Source of the DNA: Lachnospiraceae bacterium
Lineage (GTDB): Bacteria > Bacillota > Clostridia > Lachnospirales > Lachnospiraceae
DNA: 5,864 nt
Reading direction: 5' to 3'
Assembly: GCA_009774395.1 (NCBI GenBank)
Contig: VSNQ01000194.1
Span: forward strand, 1-5,864
Of this stretch, positions 1 through 5,729 are shown in pieces. The notes beneath the pieces are model-generated. The model had not been told where the DNA came from. It was given only the letters and a program-made list of their open reading frames with translations, and searched no databases. Position 1 is the stretch's first letter, and each line of letters starts with the position of its first letter. The position numbers were made by a program, and so were the translations under genes.

Positions 1-4
1 GAAA

Positions 5-499
5 TCAATCAACAATTACTTGCTGAAAATTTTTTGTCCAATCAATAATTATTTGTTTATCGTATTTATTAATATTATCGGGTAGATTTGTCTTATCAAA
101 AAATCTATGTTCCAGTGCTTCTTCTGTATTATTTTGTATTTCCCCACTATACACAGTTGTTTTAAAAATGATACCTGTCCCACAGCAAATATCTCCATTC
201 GGATAAGTGATAATTCTATCCTCACCTGAATAAATGCCAAACAATGTCAGTTTTTTTATTTCAATTCCGGCTTCCTCAAATGCTTCTCTTTTTACCGTTT
301 CTATAAATTTTTCCCCAATCTCCATAGAACCGCCAATGATTGCCCAAAGTCCATTATCGCGTCGCTTTTGAAGTAATATTTCCCCTTTGTCGTTTTCAAT
401 AATAACTCCGCACCCTATTGTCCTAAGCGGCGCATGCCCTACTACTTTACGCATCTCTGCTATATAATTTCCTCTATACTTTTCTATAATATCTTTCAT
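5..499 (-). CDS. Nudix hydrolase
   Basis: A 164-residue Nudix-family protein, expected to hydrolyse a nucleoside diphosphate linked to another group, with a divalent metal, in the cytoplasm. The Nudix box is complete: G57, five residues, E63, seven residues, then REAFEEAGI at 71-79, matching Gx5Ex7REUxEExGU. Upstream lies a typical first beta strand and the LLQKRR segment at 42-47. Length is normal for a stand-alone Nudix protein. The start is placed at 499 because this ATG overlaps the TGA of the PHP gene as ATGA and has AAAGGA 12 nt upstream. An in-frame ATG at 511 is possible, but it abuts that same Shine-Dalgarno with no spacer. It is the last visible gene of the DeoR-led operon. The specific substrate cannot be predicted; N-terminal and C-terminal extensions do not match a subfamily I can name. 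It looks intact. Confidence 0.9.
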   Translation of the reverse strand: MKDIIEKYRGNYIAEMRKVVGHAPLRTIGCGVIIENDKGEILLQKRRDNGLWAIIGGSMEIGEKFIETVKREAFEEAGIEIKKLTLFGIYSGEDRIITYPNGDICCGTGIIFKTTVYSGEIQNNTEEALEHRFFDKTNLPDNINKYDKQIIIDWTKNFQQVIVD

Positions 500-999
500 A
501 TCAATAACCATTCCTTTACGTTATTTGAAAATTTCACACCATAATTACATTTGTAACATTCCATATCATAATCGTTCTTGTCCCACCGCTGTTTCCGATG
601 ACTGAATGCCCATCCATCAATAAAATGGATTGAGCCTACTAAAAAATCAAAGGAATACATTTGTTTCATTTGTGCAATGTCAATTTCATGCTCAGGAGAA
701 TAACATACTTCCAGACCAAATTTTAATCGTATCGGGAAATCGAATTGTTTTAATTTTTGTATGTAATCTATATAATCCTTTAGAGGACGTGCCTGTTCCC
801 ATTTTTTCTGATACCAATTCTTCTGATATTCATTATATACAGACATTTCATTATAGAGATTACGGCATTCTTTGAAGATATGAGTATGTTCCAAAAAGTA
901 AACTTTGTCTATATTTCTTTTTACAGCATACGCAACAAACTGGTTGATCCATTCTACCGAATAATCGCCTTTTTCCAGATGAACATGCGCGTCAATCAT
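496..999 (-). CDS. PHP-domain phosphoesterase, C-terminally truncated
   Basis: This 167-residue protein begins like a PHP (polymerase and histidinol phosphatase) hydrolase, a metal-dependent phosphoesterase with a TIM-barrel-like fold. Visible motifs are DAHVH at 3-7 (metal-binding H5 and H7), EHTH at 37-40, GLEVCY at 95-100 with the metal-bridging E97, and GSIHFIDGW at 122-130 with H125. PHP proteins of the histidinol-phosphatase type usually run about 240 to 270 residues and carry further His/Asp ligands near the C-terminus. Here similarity fades after about residue 145, and a short unmatched tail leads to a TGA that overlaps the next gene's ATG. There is no room for the missing part in any frame before the Nudix gene, so I infer a deletion. 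The start at 999 is chosen over the ATG at 1026 because GGAGG stands 9 nt before it. It overlaps the kinase gene by 8 nt. It is probably inactive or altered; histidinol phosphatase activity should not be assumed. Confidence 0.8.
   Translation of the reverse strand: MIDAHVHLEKGDYSVEWINQFVAYAVKRNIDKVYFLEHTHIFKECRNLYNEMSVYNEYQKNWYQKKWEQARPLKDYIDYIQKLKQFDFPIRLKFGLEVCYSPEHEIDIAQMKQMYSFDFLVGSIHFIDGWAFSHRKQRWDKNDYDMECYKCNYGVKFSNNVKEWLLI
512..517 (-). promoter_or_regulatory. Ribosome binding site of the Nudix gene
   Basis: AAAGGA on the minus strand lies 12 nt before the ATG at 499 and directly against the ATG at 511. The spacing favours 499, although 12 nt is a little long. The site lies inside the last codons of the PHP gene, so initiation is probably helped by coupled translation through the ATGA overlap. 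Confidence 0.5.
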
Positions 1000-1609
1000 G
1001 CAGAATTTCCTCCTTCCATGTCTCAATCTGTAAAAATAACTCTTCCATATTAATTGTTGAAAAATCTGTTATATCAACTTTGATTTGTTTGCCATCAACG
1101 CAAAAGACATCAAATCCCCTCTTTTCTATTCCACAAACAAAATTTTCATAAGAAATCGTTTTTGCTTTTAGGGTTTTCATATGATTCTCTTTCTTTTCCG
1201 GATAGCAGTCATTCACTACATGCCCCCTGTGCCTGTCAGGGCTGTTTTCGCGTTCCAGAAAACGCTGGTAAATCACTTTGTAATCACCTGTTAAGGTAAT
1301 GGTCAATACGGAATATTGATATTTTTCTAAAAGGCTTTTCATTCCTTGTTCTGATGAATATTCAAAATTATTCTCCAAGATAAAAGACTGCCCTGCTTTC
1401 ATAAGTTGACCTGCGGCATAATACATGATTTCCATACTGGCAATTCCAAGTTTTACTTTTTCTGCTCTCGACTGAAAACCAACATTGTCAAACAGCAATT
1501 CTTTTATGGTATCCTTTGAAATAACAGGCAGTTTCAGCTTTTCTGACATAACTTTTGCCATAGTGCTTTTTCCTGCTGCCGGAATACCTGTCACTAATAT
1601 ACAATACAT
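992..1609 (-). CDS. P-loop AAA_33/zeta-toxin-like kinase
   Basis: A 205-residue P-loop NTPase of the small kinase type (AAA_33, related to polynucleotide kinase, chloramphenicol phosphotransferase and zeta toxin folds). Walker A is GIPAAGKST at 8-16, right after the first beta strand. ISKDTIKE at 30-37 has the Asp often used in these enzymes to position the phosphate acceptor. FILENNF at 76-82 lies at the end of the next predicted strand, and the Arg/His-rich stretch at 116-130 (RFLERENSPDRHRGH) looks like the lid that clamps ATP phosphates. It probably phosphorylates a small molecule or nucleotide-like substrate in the cytoplasm; the substrate is unknown. Its Shine-Dalgarno (GAGG) sits in the gap directly after the DeoR stop codon, 15 nt separate the genes, and its end overlaps the PHP start, so it is co-transcribed. 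No antitoxin-like gene precedes it, so a zeta toxin role is unlikely. It appears full length. Confidence 0.85.
   Translation of the reverse strand: MYCILVTGIPAAGKSTMAKVMSEKLKLPVISKDTIKELLFDNVGFQSRAEKVKLGIASMEIMYYAAGQLMKAGQSFILENNFEYSSEQGMKSLLEKYQYSVLTITLTGDYKVIYQRFLERENSPDRHRGHVVNDCYPEKKENHMKTLKAKTISYENFVCGIEKRGFDVFCVDGKQIKVDITDFSTINMEELFLQIETWKEEILHD
1009..1015 (-). promoter_or_regulatory. Ribosome binding site that sets the PHP start
   Basis: AAGGAGG on the minus strand lies 9 nt before the ATG at 999, inside the last codons of the kinase gene. It is downstream of the alternative ATG at 1026, so it supports the shorter 167-residue product that begins directly with the metal-binding DAHVH motif. 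Confidence 0.75.
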
Positions 1610-1624
1610 TTCTCATACCTCTTT

Positions 1625-2395
1625 CTAACCAACTGTTTCTACAGCTACTCCAAGTTCCCTAATCTGTATCAGAAAATCCTCTGATACATTATTGTCCGTA
1701 ATCAGTAAGTCATAATCTTTTATCCCGCATACAGAATGGATGGAATTTCGCCCTATCTTCTTAGACGGATATAACCCGATATTCATCCCACTGTTCTTCA
1801 TAACAGCTTTTCCAAATTCCACACCGGCAGGATCGTGAATGGACGCCCCAAAATCCAAAGACAATGCCGCGTGTGACAAAAAAGCTTTATCCATGCGGAT
1901 ATTATTCACCATTTGAATGGTATAAAAATCATGGCAGTGCCCACGATGGGACATTTCTCCGCCCAATAATATAACGGATATATTTATTTTTTTGCGCAAT
2001 ACCTCTGCAATGGTAACGGAATTTGTCAATACTGTAATGGTTATATTTTCCGGCAGATTTTCAGCCATATAATATCCGACTAAAGATGTGGTAATATAAA
2101 TGACATCCTTGTTTTGAATATACTCGATTGCTTTTTTGGCAACTGCCAAGTAATCCGTCTGAATTTCTTTTATATCTATTGGATTATATGTCGGCGTGGG
2201 ATAGATTTCTTTTGGATTAACTGCAATGGCGCCGCCATGTGTTCTCTGCAGCAATCCTTTCCTTTCCAACATCCTTAGATCCCGCCTTGCACAATCCGCC
2301 GAAATCTGATAACATTCCTGAATTTCTGATACTAAGATTCGTCCTGTTTGGTTTACTTTTCGAATAATATCTTTCTGTCGTTCTTCCATAAACAT
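1625..2395 (-). CDS. DeoR/GlpR-family transcriptional regulator
   Basis: A 256-residue regulator of normal family length. Residues 3-58 form the DeoR winged helix-turn-helix; the signature runs through VSEIQECYQISADCARRDL (22-40) and ends with RMLERKGLLQRTHGGA (41-56). Residues about 78-250 form the DeoRC sensor domain, which in this family binds a phosphorylated sugar or similar metabolite; visible landmarks are LLGGE at 143-147, AFLS at 171-174 and FGKAVMKNSG at 194-203. The usual Asp in the VADSSK-like segment is replaced in LYPSKKIG (208-215), which may change ligand preference. The ATG at 2395 is preceded by GGGG with 8 nt spacing; the ATG at 2389 is an alternative. It is the first gene of the operon with the kinase, PHP and Nudix genes and probably represses its own promoter. 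The inducer is unknown but likely to be a substrate or product of the downstream enzymes. Confidence 0.93.
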   Translation of the reverse strand: MFMEERQKDIIRKVNQTGRILVSEIQECYQISADCARRDLRMLERKGLLQRTHGGAIAVNPKEIYPTPTYNPIDIKEIQTDYLAVAKKAIEYIQNKDVIYITTSLVGYYMAENLPENITITVLTNSVTIAEVLRKKINISVILLGGEMSHRGHCHDFYTIQMVNNIRMDKAFLSHAALSLDFGASIHDPAGVEFGKAVMKNSGMNIGLYPSKKIGRNSIHSVCGIKDYDLLITDNNVSEDFLIQIRELGVAVETVG

Positions 2396-2424
2396 AATAA
2401 ATACCCCGATTTCGTATTTCTGCC

Positions 2425-2452
2425 TGTTTTATCTTGTTTATGTTTGATTATA
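2425..2452. promoter_or_regulatory. Candidate DeoR-type operator
   Basis: The plus strand reads TGTTTTATCTTGTTTATG followed by TTTGATTATA, a run of TGTTT(T/A)-like repeats with about 10-bp periodicity. DeoR/GlpR-family regulators of Firmicutes, such as those of sugar operons, commonly bind repeated TGTTT-rich sites. The site covers the -10 box and the likely transcription start of the promoter in front of the regulator, which is where an autorepressor would act. Assignment rests on sequence pattern and position only. Confidence 0.5.
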
Positions 2453-2475
2453 CTTATTTACTCGCGGATATGCAA
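2447..2475 (-). promoter_or_regulatory. Promoter of the DeoR-kinase-PHP-Nudix operon
   Basis: On the minus strand a perfect -10 box TATAAT (2452-2447) is preceded by TTGCAT (2475-2470), a weak match to TTGACA, with a 17-bp spacer. Transcription would start near 2440, about 45 nt before the DeoR start codon. The promoter overlaps the last codons of the upstream membrane-protein frame. Confidence 0.7.
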
Positions 2476-3266
2476 GCCTTATTAATAAATATTGTAAAAA
2501 AAGGAATGCTGGTCTGCATGTTCCTTTTGATAATTCTGTAATCGATTGTGTGCGCTTTCTTTTTCCTTCCTATGTGCAGCTTTACCATATCTTTCTTCCC
2601 ACTTGTCCGATTTTTCCCGATAATCATCATCGTCATCACAAATGCGGAAACACTGGTAATCCCGATAAAGGAAGCCAGCCCTCGCCCATATATACCGTCT
2701 GCCGCCCGCACATTGCCGCTGTCCACCGTAATCTGCATTGTCGTATGGTTGGCAAACAGCAGCAGCAAAATTCCAATGACCCAAAGCAGATATTTTTCTG
2801 ATTTCCGCAGGCTCCTGTGCTGCATATTCTCATGAAACCAGCGACGCCAGTTTCGCCCTTTCACATAGAATAAAAGAAGCAGCATGGCTAATGCCCCGTA
2901 AAGGATAAACTGATAAATTACAGTTTCCTGTGCCGACATCGCAAAGAAATACGGCGGTACAAGCAGTGTCGGGACAAGAAGCCCGTTGATGATTCCCGAA
3001 AACGGCAGCATCTGAACCAGTCCGCACAGACGATGCTTTTTCCTGCCAAGACAGATATTCAGCCCGATCATAAGTAGCACTGTCATGTTTGCCATATCTT
3101 TTCCAAAAATCAAGAACACAATGCCAATCAGGAAAAAACTGAGCAGATAAAAGATTTTCTGCTTCCTTGCCTCCATATCCGGCTCTAAAAACACATACTT
3201 TTTTATCAAGAAACCACTGACTGCGATTGCCGCCGTTTCCAGTATTTCCAATATTACCGTTTTCAT
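2454..3266 (-). pseudogene. Membrane sensor half of a histidine kinase-like protein, catalytic part missing
   Basis: The 270-residue product has about six or seven hydrophobic segments, near residues 5-20, 38-54, 58-74, 83-110, 117-135, 159-173 and 197-217, then a basic cytoplasmic tail. This layout resembles the N-terminal sensor domain of AgrC/GHKL-type histidine kinases, which normally continue with a coiled linker, an H-box and an ATP-binding domain to over 400 residues. Here NRTSGKKDMVKLH at 219-231 looks like the start of such a linker; then the sequence becomes low-complexity basic and stops. No H-box or N/G boxes exist in any frame before the DeoR promoter. I therefore read it as a 3'-truncated gene, although a self-standing membrane protein cannot be excluded. 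Its ATG at 3266 overlaps the previous stop as ATGA. The segment from about 2540 is richer in G+C than its flanks. Confidence 0.5.
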
Positions 3267-3418
3267 AGCTTATGTACCGTCCTTTCCATCCTTTCCGTTC
3301 TTTTGCCTGCACCCTGCACCAACATTTTCTCTTTCCGCATCAGCAAATAACTGATTCCGCCGACAACAGCCGCCGAAACCAGTCCTACACCGTTCATTGG
3401 TACGATATGCGCCTGATA
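3263..3418 (-). pseudogene. C-terminal remnant of a membrane protein gene
   Basis: In the frame ending at TGA 3263-3265, 51 codons read as the end of a membrane protein: a hydrophobic segment (VGLVSAAVVGGISYLL, about residues 11-26) followed by a basic tail rich in Lys and Arg. The frame is open only from 3427, where it meets a stop, and no normal start with a ribosome binding site is present. The only ATG (3397-3395) overlaps the TGA of the flavodoxin fragment as ATGA. The stop overlaps the ATG of the next membrane gene, again as ATGA, so these two genes were probably neighbours in the original operon. I cannot name the family; a last transmembrane helix of a transporter is one possibility. 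A tiny expressed 44-residue membrane peptide is the alternative. Confidence 0.45.
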
Positions 3419-3537
3419 AAATAAATCTCAGTGGTATTTTCGTTTGTCTGAAAACCTTTACAAAAAGCATCAATAATTTTAGCTGTGTTGCTTTTGTTCT
3501 GCGGACGTGCAGCGCCGCTGATAATTGTTAAGTGCAT
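3394..3537 (-). pseudogene. Flavodoxin/NADPH-dependent FMN reductase, 5' fragment
   Basis: The ATG at 3537 has GGGAGG with 7 nt spacing and opens a 47-codon frame. The first 40 residues match the start of a flavodoxin-fold reductase: beta strand HLTIISGAARP, the phosphate-binding loop region with SNTAKIIDAF, then a second strand ending TEIYF. Proteins of this kind usually need about 150 to 200 residues. Here the match ends near 3418 and the frame runs seven more codons through foreign sequence to TGA. The start overlaps the end of the intact flavodoxin-like gene by 10 nt, so the two formed a tandem operon before the break. The fragment keeps its ribosome binding site and could still be translated, but it cannot form a complete FMN-binding fold. 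Confidence 0.75.
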
Positions 3538-4037
3538 AACGATACCTCCCTGCATTTTTCAATAGGAAATGCGCCTATGCTTATTCCATCGAAATTCAAG
3601 GCAAACCGACCTAACCATTGTTCCATGTACTCTGCATCCGCAATGCCGGAATATACAAGTCCAAACCGGTACTTCTTTTCATAGCGTGGGACGTGGCGCA
3701 TCTGCCCGTCTACAATATGGGTATACATCGTTGCAAGCGGCAGCATCCGGTCAACAATATTCTTTGCCTGATAGCTGATAAATCCTAACGAAGTATCGGA
3801 AATAATGATTGTTGTGTCATGCTGCAGGCAGGCTTTCAAAATCTGCTCATAATCATCTTTCACTGCACAAACGCTCGGTGTCCTTAACCAGCAGGCATTA
3901 CACCCGATACAAGGTGCTATTTTCATTTTCGCAGTATGGAAAATGGTATGTACAGATGTTTTCGCTGATAAATGGCGGATTGCGTTTTTCACTGCCGGAT
4001 CATCTTCCTCTAAAGTGTTTATAATCAATAAGCTCAT
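3528..4037 (-). CDS. Flavodoxin-fold protein with cysteine cluster
   Basis: This 169-residue protein resembles the NADPH-dependent FMN reductase/flavodoxin-like group. The cysteine cluster CIGCNACW (43-50) with a further C57 (Cx2Cx2Cx7C) is typical of the iron-sulfur-flavoprotein-like branch. Strand TTIIISDTSLGFIS at 75-88 and the following YQAKNIVDRM match the segment that usually contacts the flavin. However, the first strand SLLIINTL is followed by acidic EEDDPAV rather than the usual GSPRxxGNT phosphate loop, so FMN binding is uncertain. The start at 4037 is preferred over a TTG at 4049, because GGAGG (4047-4043) lies 5 nt before it and inside the longer version. It lies 36 nt after the broken flavodoxin gene and overlaps the truncated one. 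Such paired genes suggest the product acts together with its partner; both neighbours are broken here, so its role may be lost. Confidence 0.72.
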   Translation of the reverse strand: MSLLIINTLEEDDPAVKNAIRHLSAKTSVHTIFHTAKMKIAPCIGCNACWLRTPSVCAVKDDYEQILKACLQHDTTIIISDTSLGFISYQAKNIVDRMLPLATMYTHIVDGQMRHVPRYEKKYRFGLVYSGIADAEYMEQWLGRFALNFDGISIGAFPIEKCREVSLCT

Positions 4038-4042
4038 CTCTT

Positions 4043-4047
4043 CCTCC
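4043..4047 (-). promoter_or_regulatory. Ribosome binding site that sets the start at 4037
   Basis: GGAGG on the minus strand lies 5 nt before the ATG at 4037 and overlaps the alternative TTG start codon at 4049-4047. This decides for the 169-residue form. Confidence 0.7.
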
Positions 4048-4073
4048 AAATCTACAACTAAATTTTATTTCCC

Positions 4074-4769
4074 TTAATATGGCTTTTCCCCATTAAGCCA
4101 GCCTTTATCTCTCCAATAATCGGAATCTGTTTTATTCCAGCCATTTTTTTGCGTCATACGAAATATGTTGAAAAAGAACTTTGATTTTAATCCTATTTTC
4201 TTATTTTTCAGACACCTTTTTATTTTGCCTGCTTTGACCTTTACCTGTTTTTTTATTTTATCTTTATTCTTATAATCTGCTTAGTTACCGCCCATTTTCA
4301 TAGTCGTTACCCCATAGTGATAAATGGTAGGTACTCCCCAATAAAACATATTATTTTTAATAAGCCTTACTGTATCTTTTACTCCAGAACCTCCTGCCGA
4401 TGTTATAATGAAACCCACTTTCTTAAACATACTTTCTTTGGGTCTATGTACTAACCATATATACGCAAGGTGGTCTAACAATGCCTTCAATCCACTCGAA
4501 CAGGACATAACAAATACAGGCGTAGCAATTATAATTAAATCTGCCTTTTCTATTCTTTCGATTATGGGATTCACTAAATGAAAATGAGGGCATTTTTCTT
4601 CCCCATTTAATATGCAATTTGCGCACCCGTAACAAAATTCCTGAAAATCATTTGGAAGAACTATTTCGTCAAATAAATTATTTGTATCTTCAAATTCCTT
4701 CAAAAATAAATCAGTTATTGCTCTTGTATTTCCTTTATGTGGTGTTCCTATAATTGTCAAAATTCTCAT
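4074..4769 (-). pseudogene. Flavodoxin-family oxidoreductase with in-frame stop
   Basis: A 232-codon frame from ATG 4769 to TAA 4074 is broken by a TAA at codon 163 (4283-4281). The first 162 residues are a flavodoxin-fold reductase: strand RILTIIGTP, phosphate loop GTPHKGNT at 8-15, cysteines C46, C49, C52 and C60, strand ADLIIIATPVF at 76-86, and GLKALLDH at 93-100. After the stop the same frame stays open for exactly 68 codons and gives a sensible C-terminus for this family: a basic helix, FFFNIFRMTQKNGWN, then DYWRDKGW and a short Pro-Tyr end. A frame kept open past the stop, with family-like residues, points to a recent nonsense mutation. AGGAG stands before the start with good spacing. 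A 162-residue product could still be made but would lack the C-terminal part. Homologues act as FMN-dependent reductases; the substrate is unknown. Confidence 0.8.
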
Positions 4770-4806
4770 TTTCTTCTCCTAAATTTGAAGCTGTAATTTG
4801 CATTCA

Positions 4807-5016
4807 TTACCCTCGAATTGGTTTCATATGAAACCGTTTCCGAACCTTTCTGCCTAATTGATGAAGTCTTTCTTCTTGCTTACTTGTTAATTCTGGAACA
4901 CGATTCCAAAGAATACGAATAAAAGTTTCTGCATTATCCGCATTCAACATCTTAGCAATTCTTTCTGCATACTCTTGAAGTTCCTCTGGTTTGCATGTCT
5001 TTAATTCGTCAAACAT
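4807..5016 (-). CDS. Small hypothetical protein
   Basis: A 69-residue protein that I do not recognise. It looks almost wholly helical: an acidic N-terminal half (PEELQEYAERIAKMLNAD, 15-27 central), a short hydrophobic stretch FIRILW at 32-37, and a strongly basic end with RKVRKRF at 56-62. There is no signal peptide, membrane segment or cysteine motif. It is likely a real gene: the ATG at 5016 has GGGGAGGTG about 8 nt upstream and a good promoter just before that. It lies 37 nt before the broken flavodoxin gene and is probably its operon leader, so a regulatory or accessory role is possible. A nucleic-acid-binding or protein-binding small helical protein, or an immunity-type protein of the preceding locus, are guesses only. 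Confidence 0.65.
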   Translation of the reverse strand: MFDELKTCKPEELQEYAERIAKMLNADNAETFIRILWNRVPELTSKQEERLHQLGRKVRKRFHMKPIRG

Positions 5017-5043
5017 ATGATATACACCTCCCCATATATTCCG

Positions 5044-5072
5044 ATTTTATACTCGCCACGATTTTCTGACAA
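5044..5072 (-). promoter_or_regulatory. Promoter of the 69-residue gene and the flavodoxin cluster
   Basis: On the minus strand TTGTCA (5072-5067, five of six to TTGACA) is followed after 17 bp by TAAAAT (5049-5044, five of six to TATAAT). Transcription would start near 5037, giving a short leader of about 20 nt that contains the GGGGAGGTG ribosome binding site. No second promoter is evident in the 37-nt gap before the flavodoxin gene, so the genes down to 3394 are probably one transcript. Confidence 0.65.
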
Positions 5073-5133
5073 AAGGGCAATTCCGTACAGCCCAATACTT
5101 GACTTCTCAACAATTTCCTTTTCTTTTTTAATT

Positions 5134-5667
5134 CTAAGACAAATTAAAATGCACAATTTGTTTTGCCGGGTGAAACTTTATTAACCCAATTCTCTCCAAT
5201 TTTCCGTTAATAGGCAATTTTCTTTCATACAAACAATTTACTGAATTCGATAATTGTGTTTTATCAATTTCTCTTGTTAATTGACAATCAGGTTTCCATA
5301 CTCCCATGTCAAAAAAGTCAATAGGCAATAATTCAGAAAATTTATCACATTTTTCTCTTATTTCAGTTTGTAATCTTAATAATTCCATACTAACAGCCAT
5401 ATCTATGTTGAAAAAAGGCTGTTCATTCGGATAAAAACTATATGATTTAAAAACAACATCTATTGATTTTGTCTGTTTAGCAATACTTCTGATTTCATCT
5501 ACTATATTCACCTCTTCAAGATTTTCATACATGGCAAATTTAATATGAGGATTATTTTCAGAATGATATAAATAATCATCTACACCATTTATCATCAAAT
5601 CTTGCCACAGTCCTCGTATTCTTTCATCTGTTTCTTTATCAAAATATCCTACAACTGCATATCCCAT
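5134..5667 (-). CDS. LigT-like 2H phosphoesterase with degenerate motifs
   Basis: The 177-residue protein matches the 2'-5' RNA ligase/LigT-like 2H phosphoesterase fold in length and layout: strand YAVVGYFD at 3-10, helix DERIRGLWQDLMING at 14-28, first motif NPHIKFAMY at 39-47, strand SIDVVFKSYSFYP at 68-80, helix MELLRLQTEIREK near 94-106, second motif WKPDCQL at 124-130. Active members have two H-x-(S/T)-x motifs and act on cyclic phosphodiesters or RNA ends. Here motif one keeps H41 but has Lys for Ser/Thr, and motif two has Asp127 for His and Gln129 for Thr. A binding-only or repurposed role is therefore likely if the alignment is right. The start has GGGAGG 5 nt upstream. It lies 62 nt after the protease-like gene with no clear promoter, so it may be co-transcribed with it. 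It is unclear whether it serves that neighbour. Confidence 0.65.
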   Translation of the reverse strand: MGYAVVGYFDKETDERIRGLWQDLMINGVDDYLYHSENNPHIKFAMYENLEEVNIVDEIRSIAKQTKSIDVVFKSYSFYPNEQPFFNIDMAVSMELLRLQTEIREKCDKFSELLPIDFFDMGVWKPDCQLTREIDKTQLSNSVNCLYERKLPINGKLERIGLIKFHPAKQIVHFNLS

Positions 5668-5729
5668 ATTTTCCTCCCACTAAATACCAATTTTTTGTTC
5701 TATGTAACTCCGCTATGAATGGGAATTTT

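Noticed and set aside
992..1609. Zeta-toxin interpretation of the P-loop kinase
   Set aside because: The neighbour upstream is a DeoR regulator and not an epsilon-like antitoxin, and the operon consists of metabolic enzymes.
2548..2835. Plus-strand open frames opposite the membrane protein
   Set aside because: They mirror the hydrophobic coding strand, lack ribosome binding sites and have no recognisable motifs.
2482..3312. Other minus-strand frames across the membrane protein, rich in Cys, Trp and Arg
   Set aside because: Their composition is unlike a real protein and they are out-of-frame shadows; the frame with clear transmembrane segments is the coding one. A frameshift near 2600 into one of them was considered, but no H-box appears in it.
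5060..5095. Possible terminator hairpin GGGC...GCCC followed by TTTTG after the 2H gene
   Set aside because: The stem is only 4 bp with a poor loop and a short T run, and it overlaps the -35 region of a better-supported promoter.
5017..5180. A minus-strand frame of about 50 codons between the 2H gene and the 69-residue gene that reads fairly protein-like
   Set aside because: It has no ATG and no ribosome binding site, overlaps both neighbours out of frame, and contains the promoter and ribosome binding site of the 69-residue gene.
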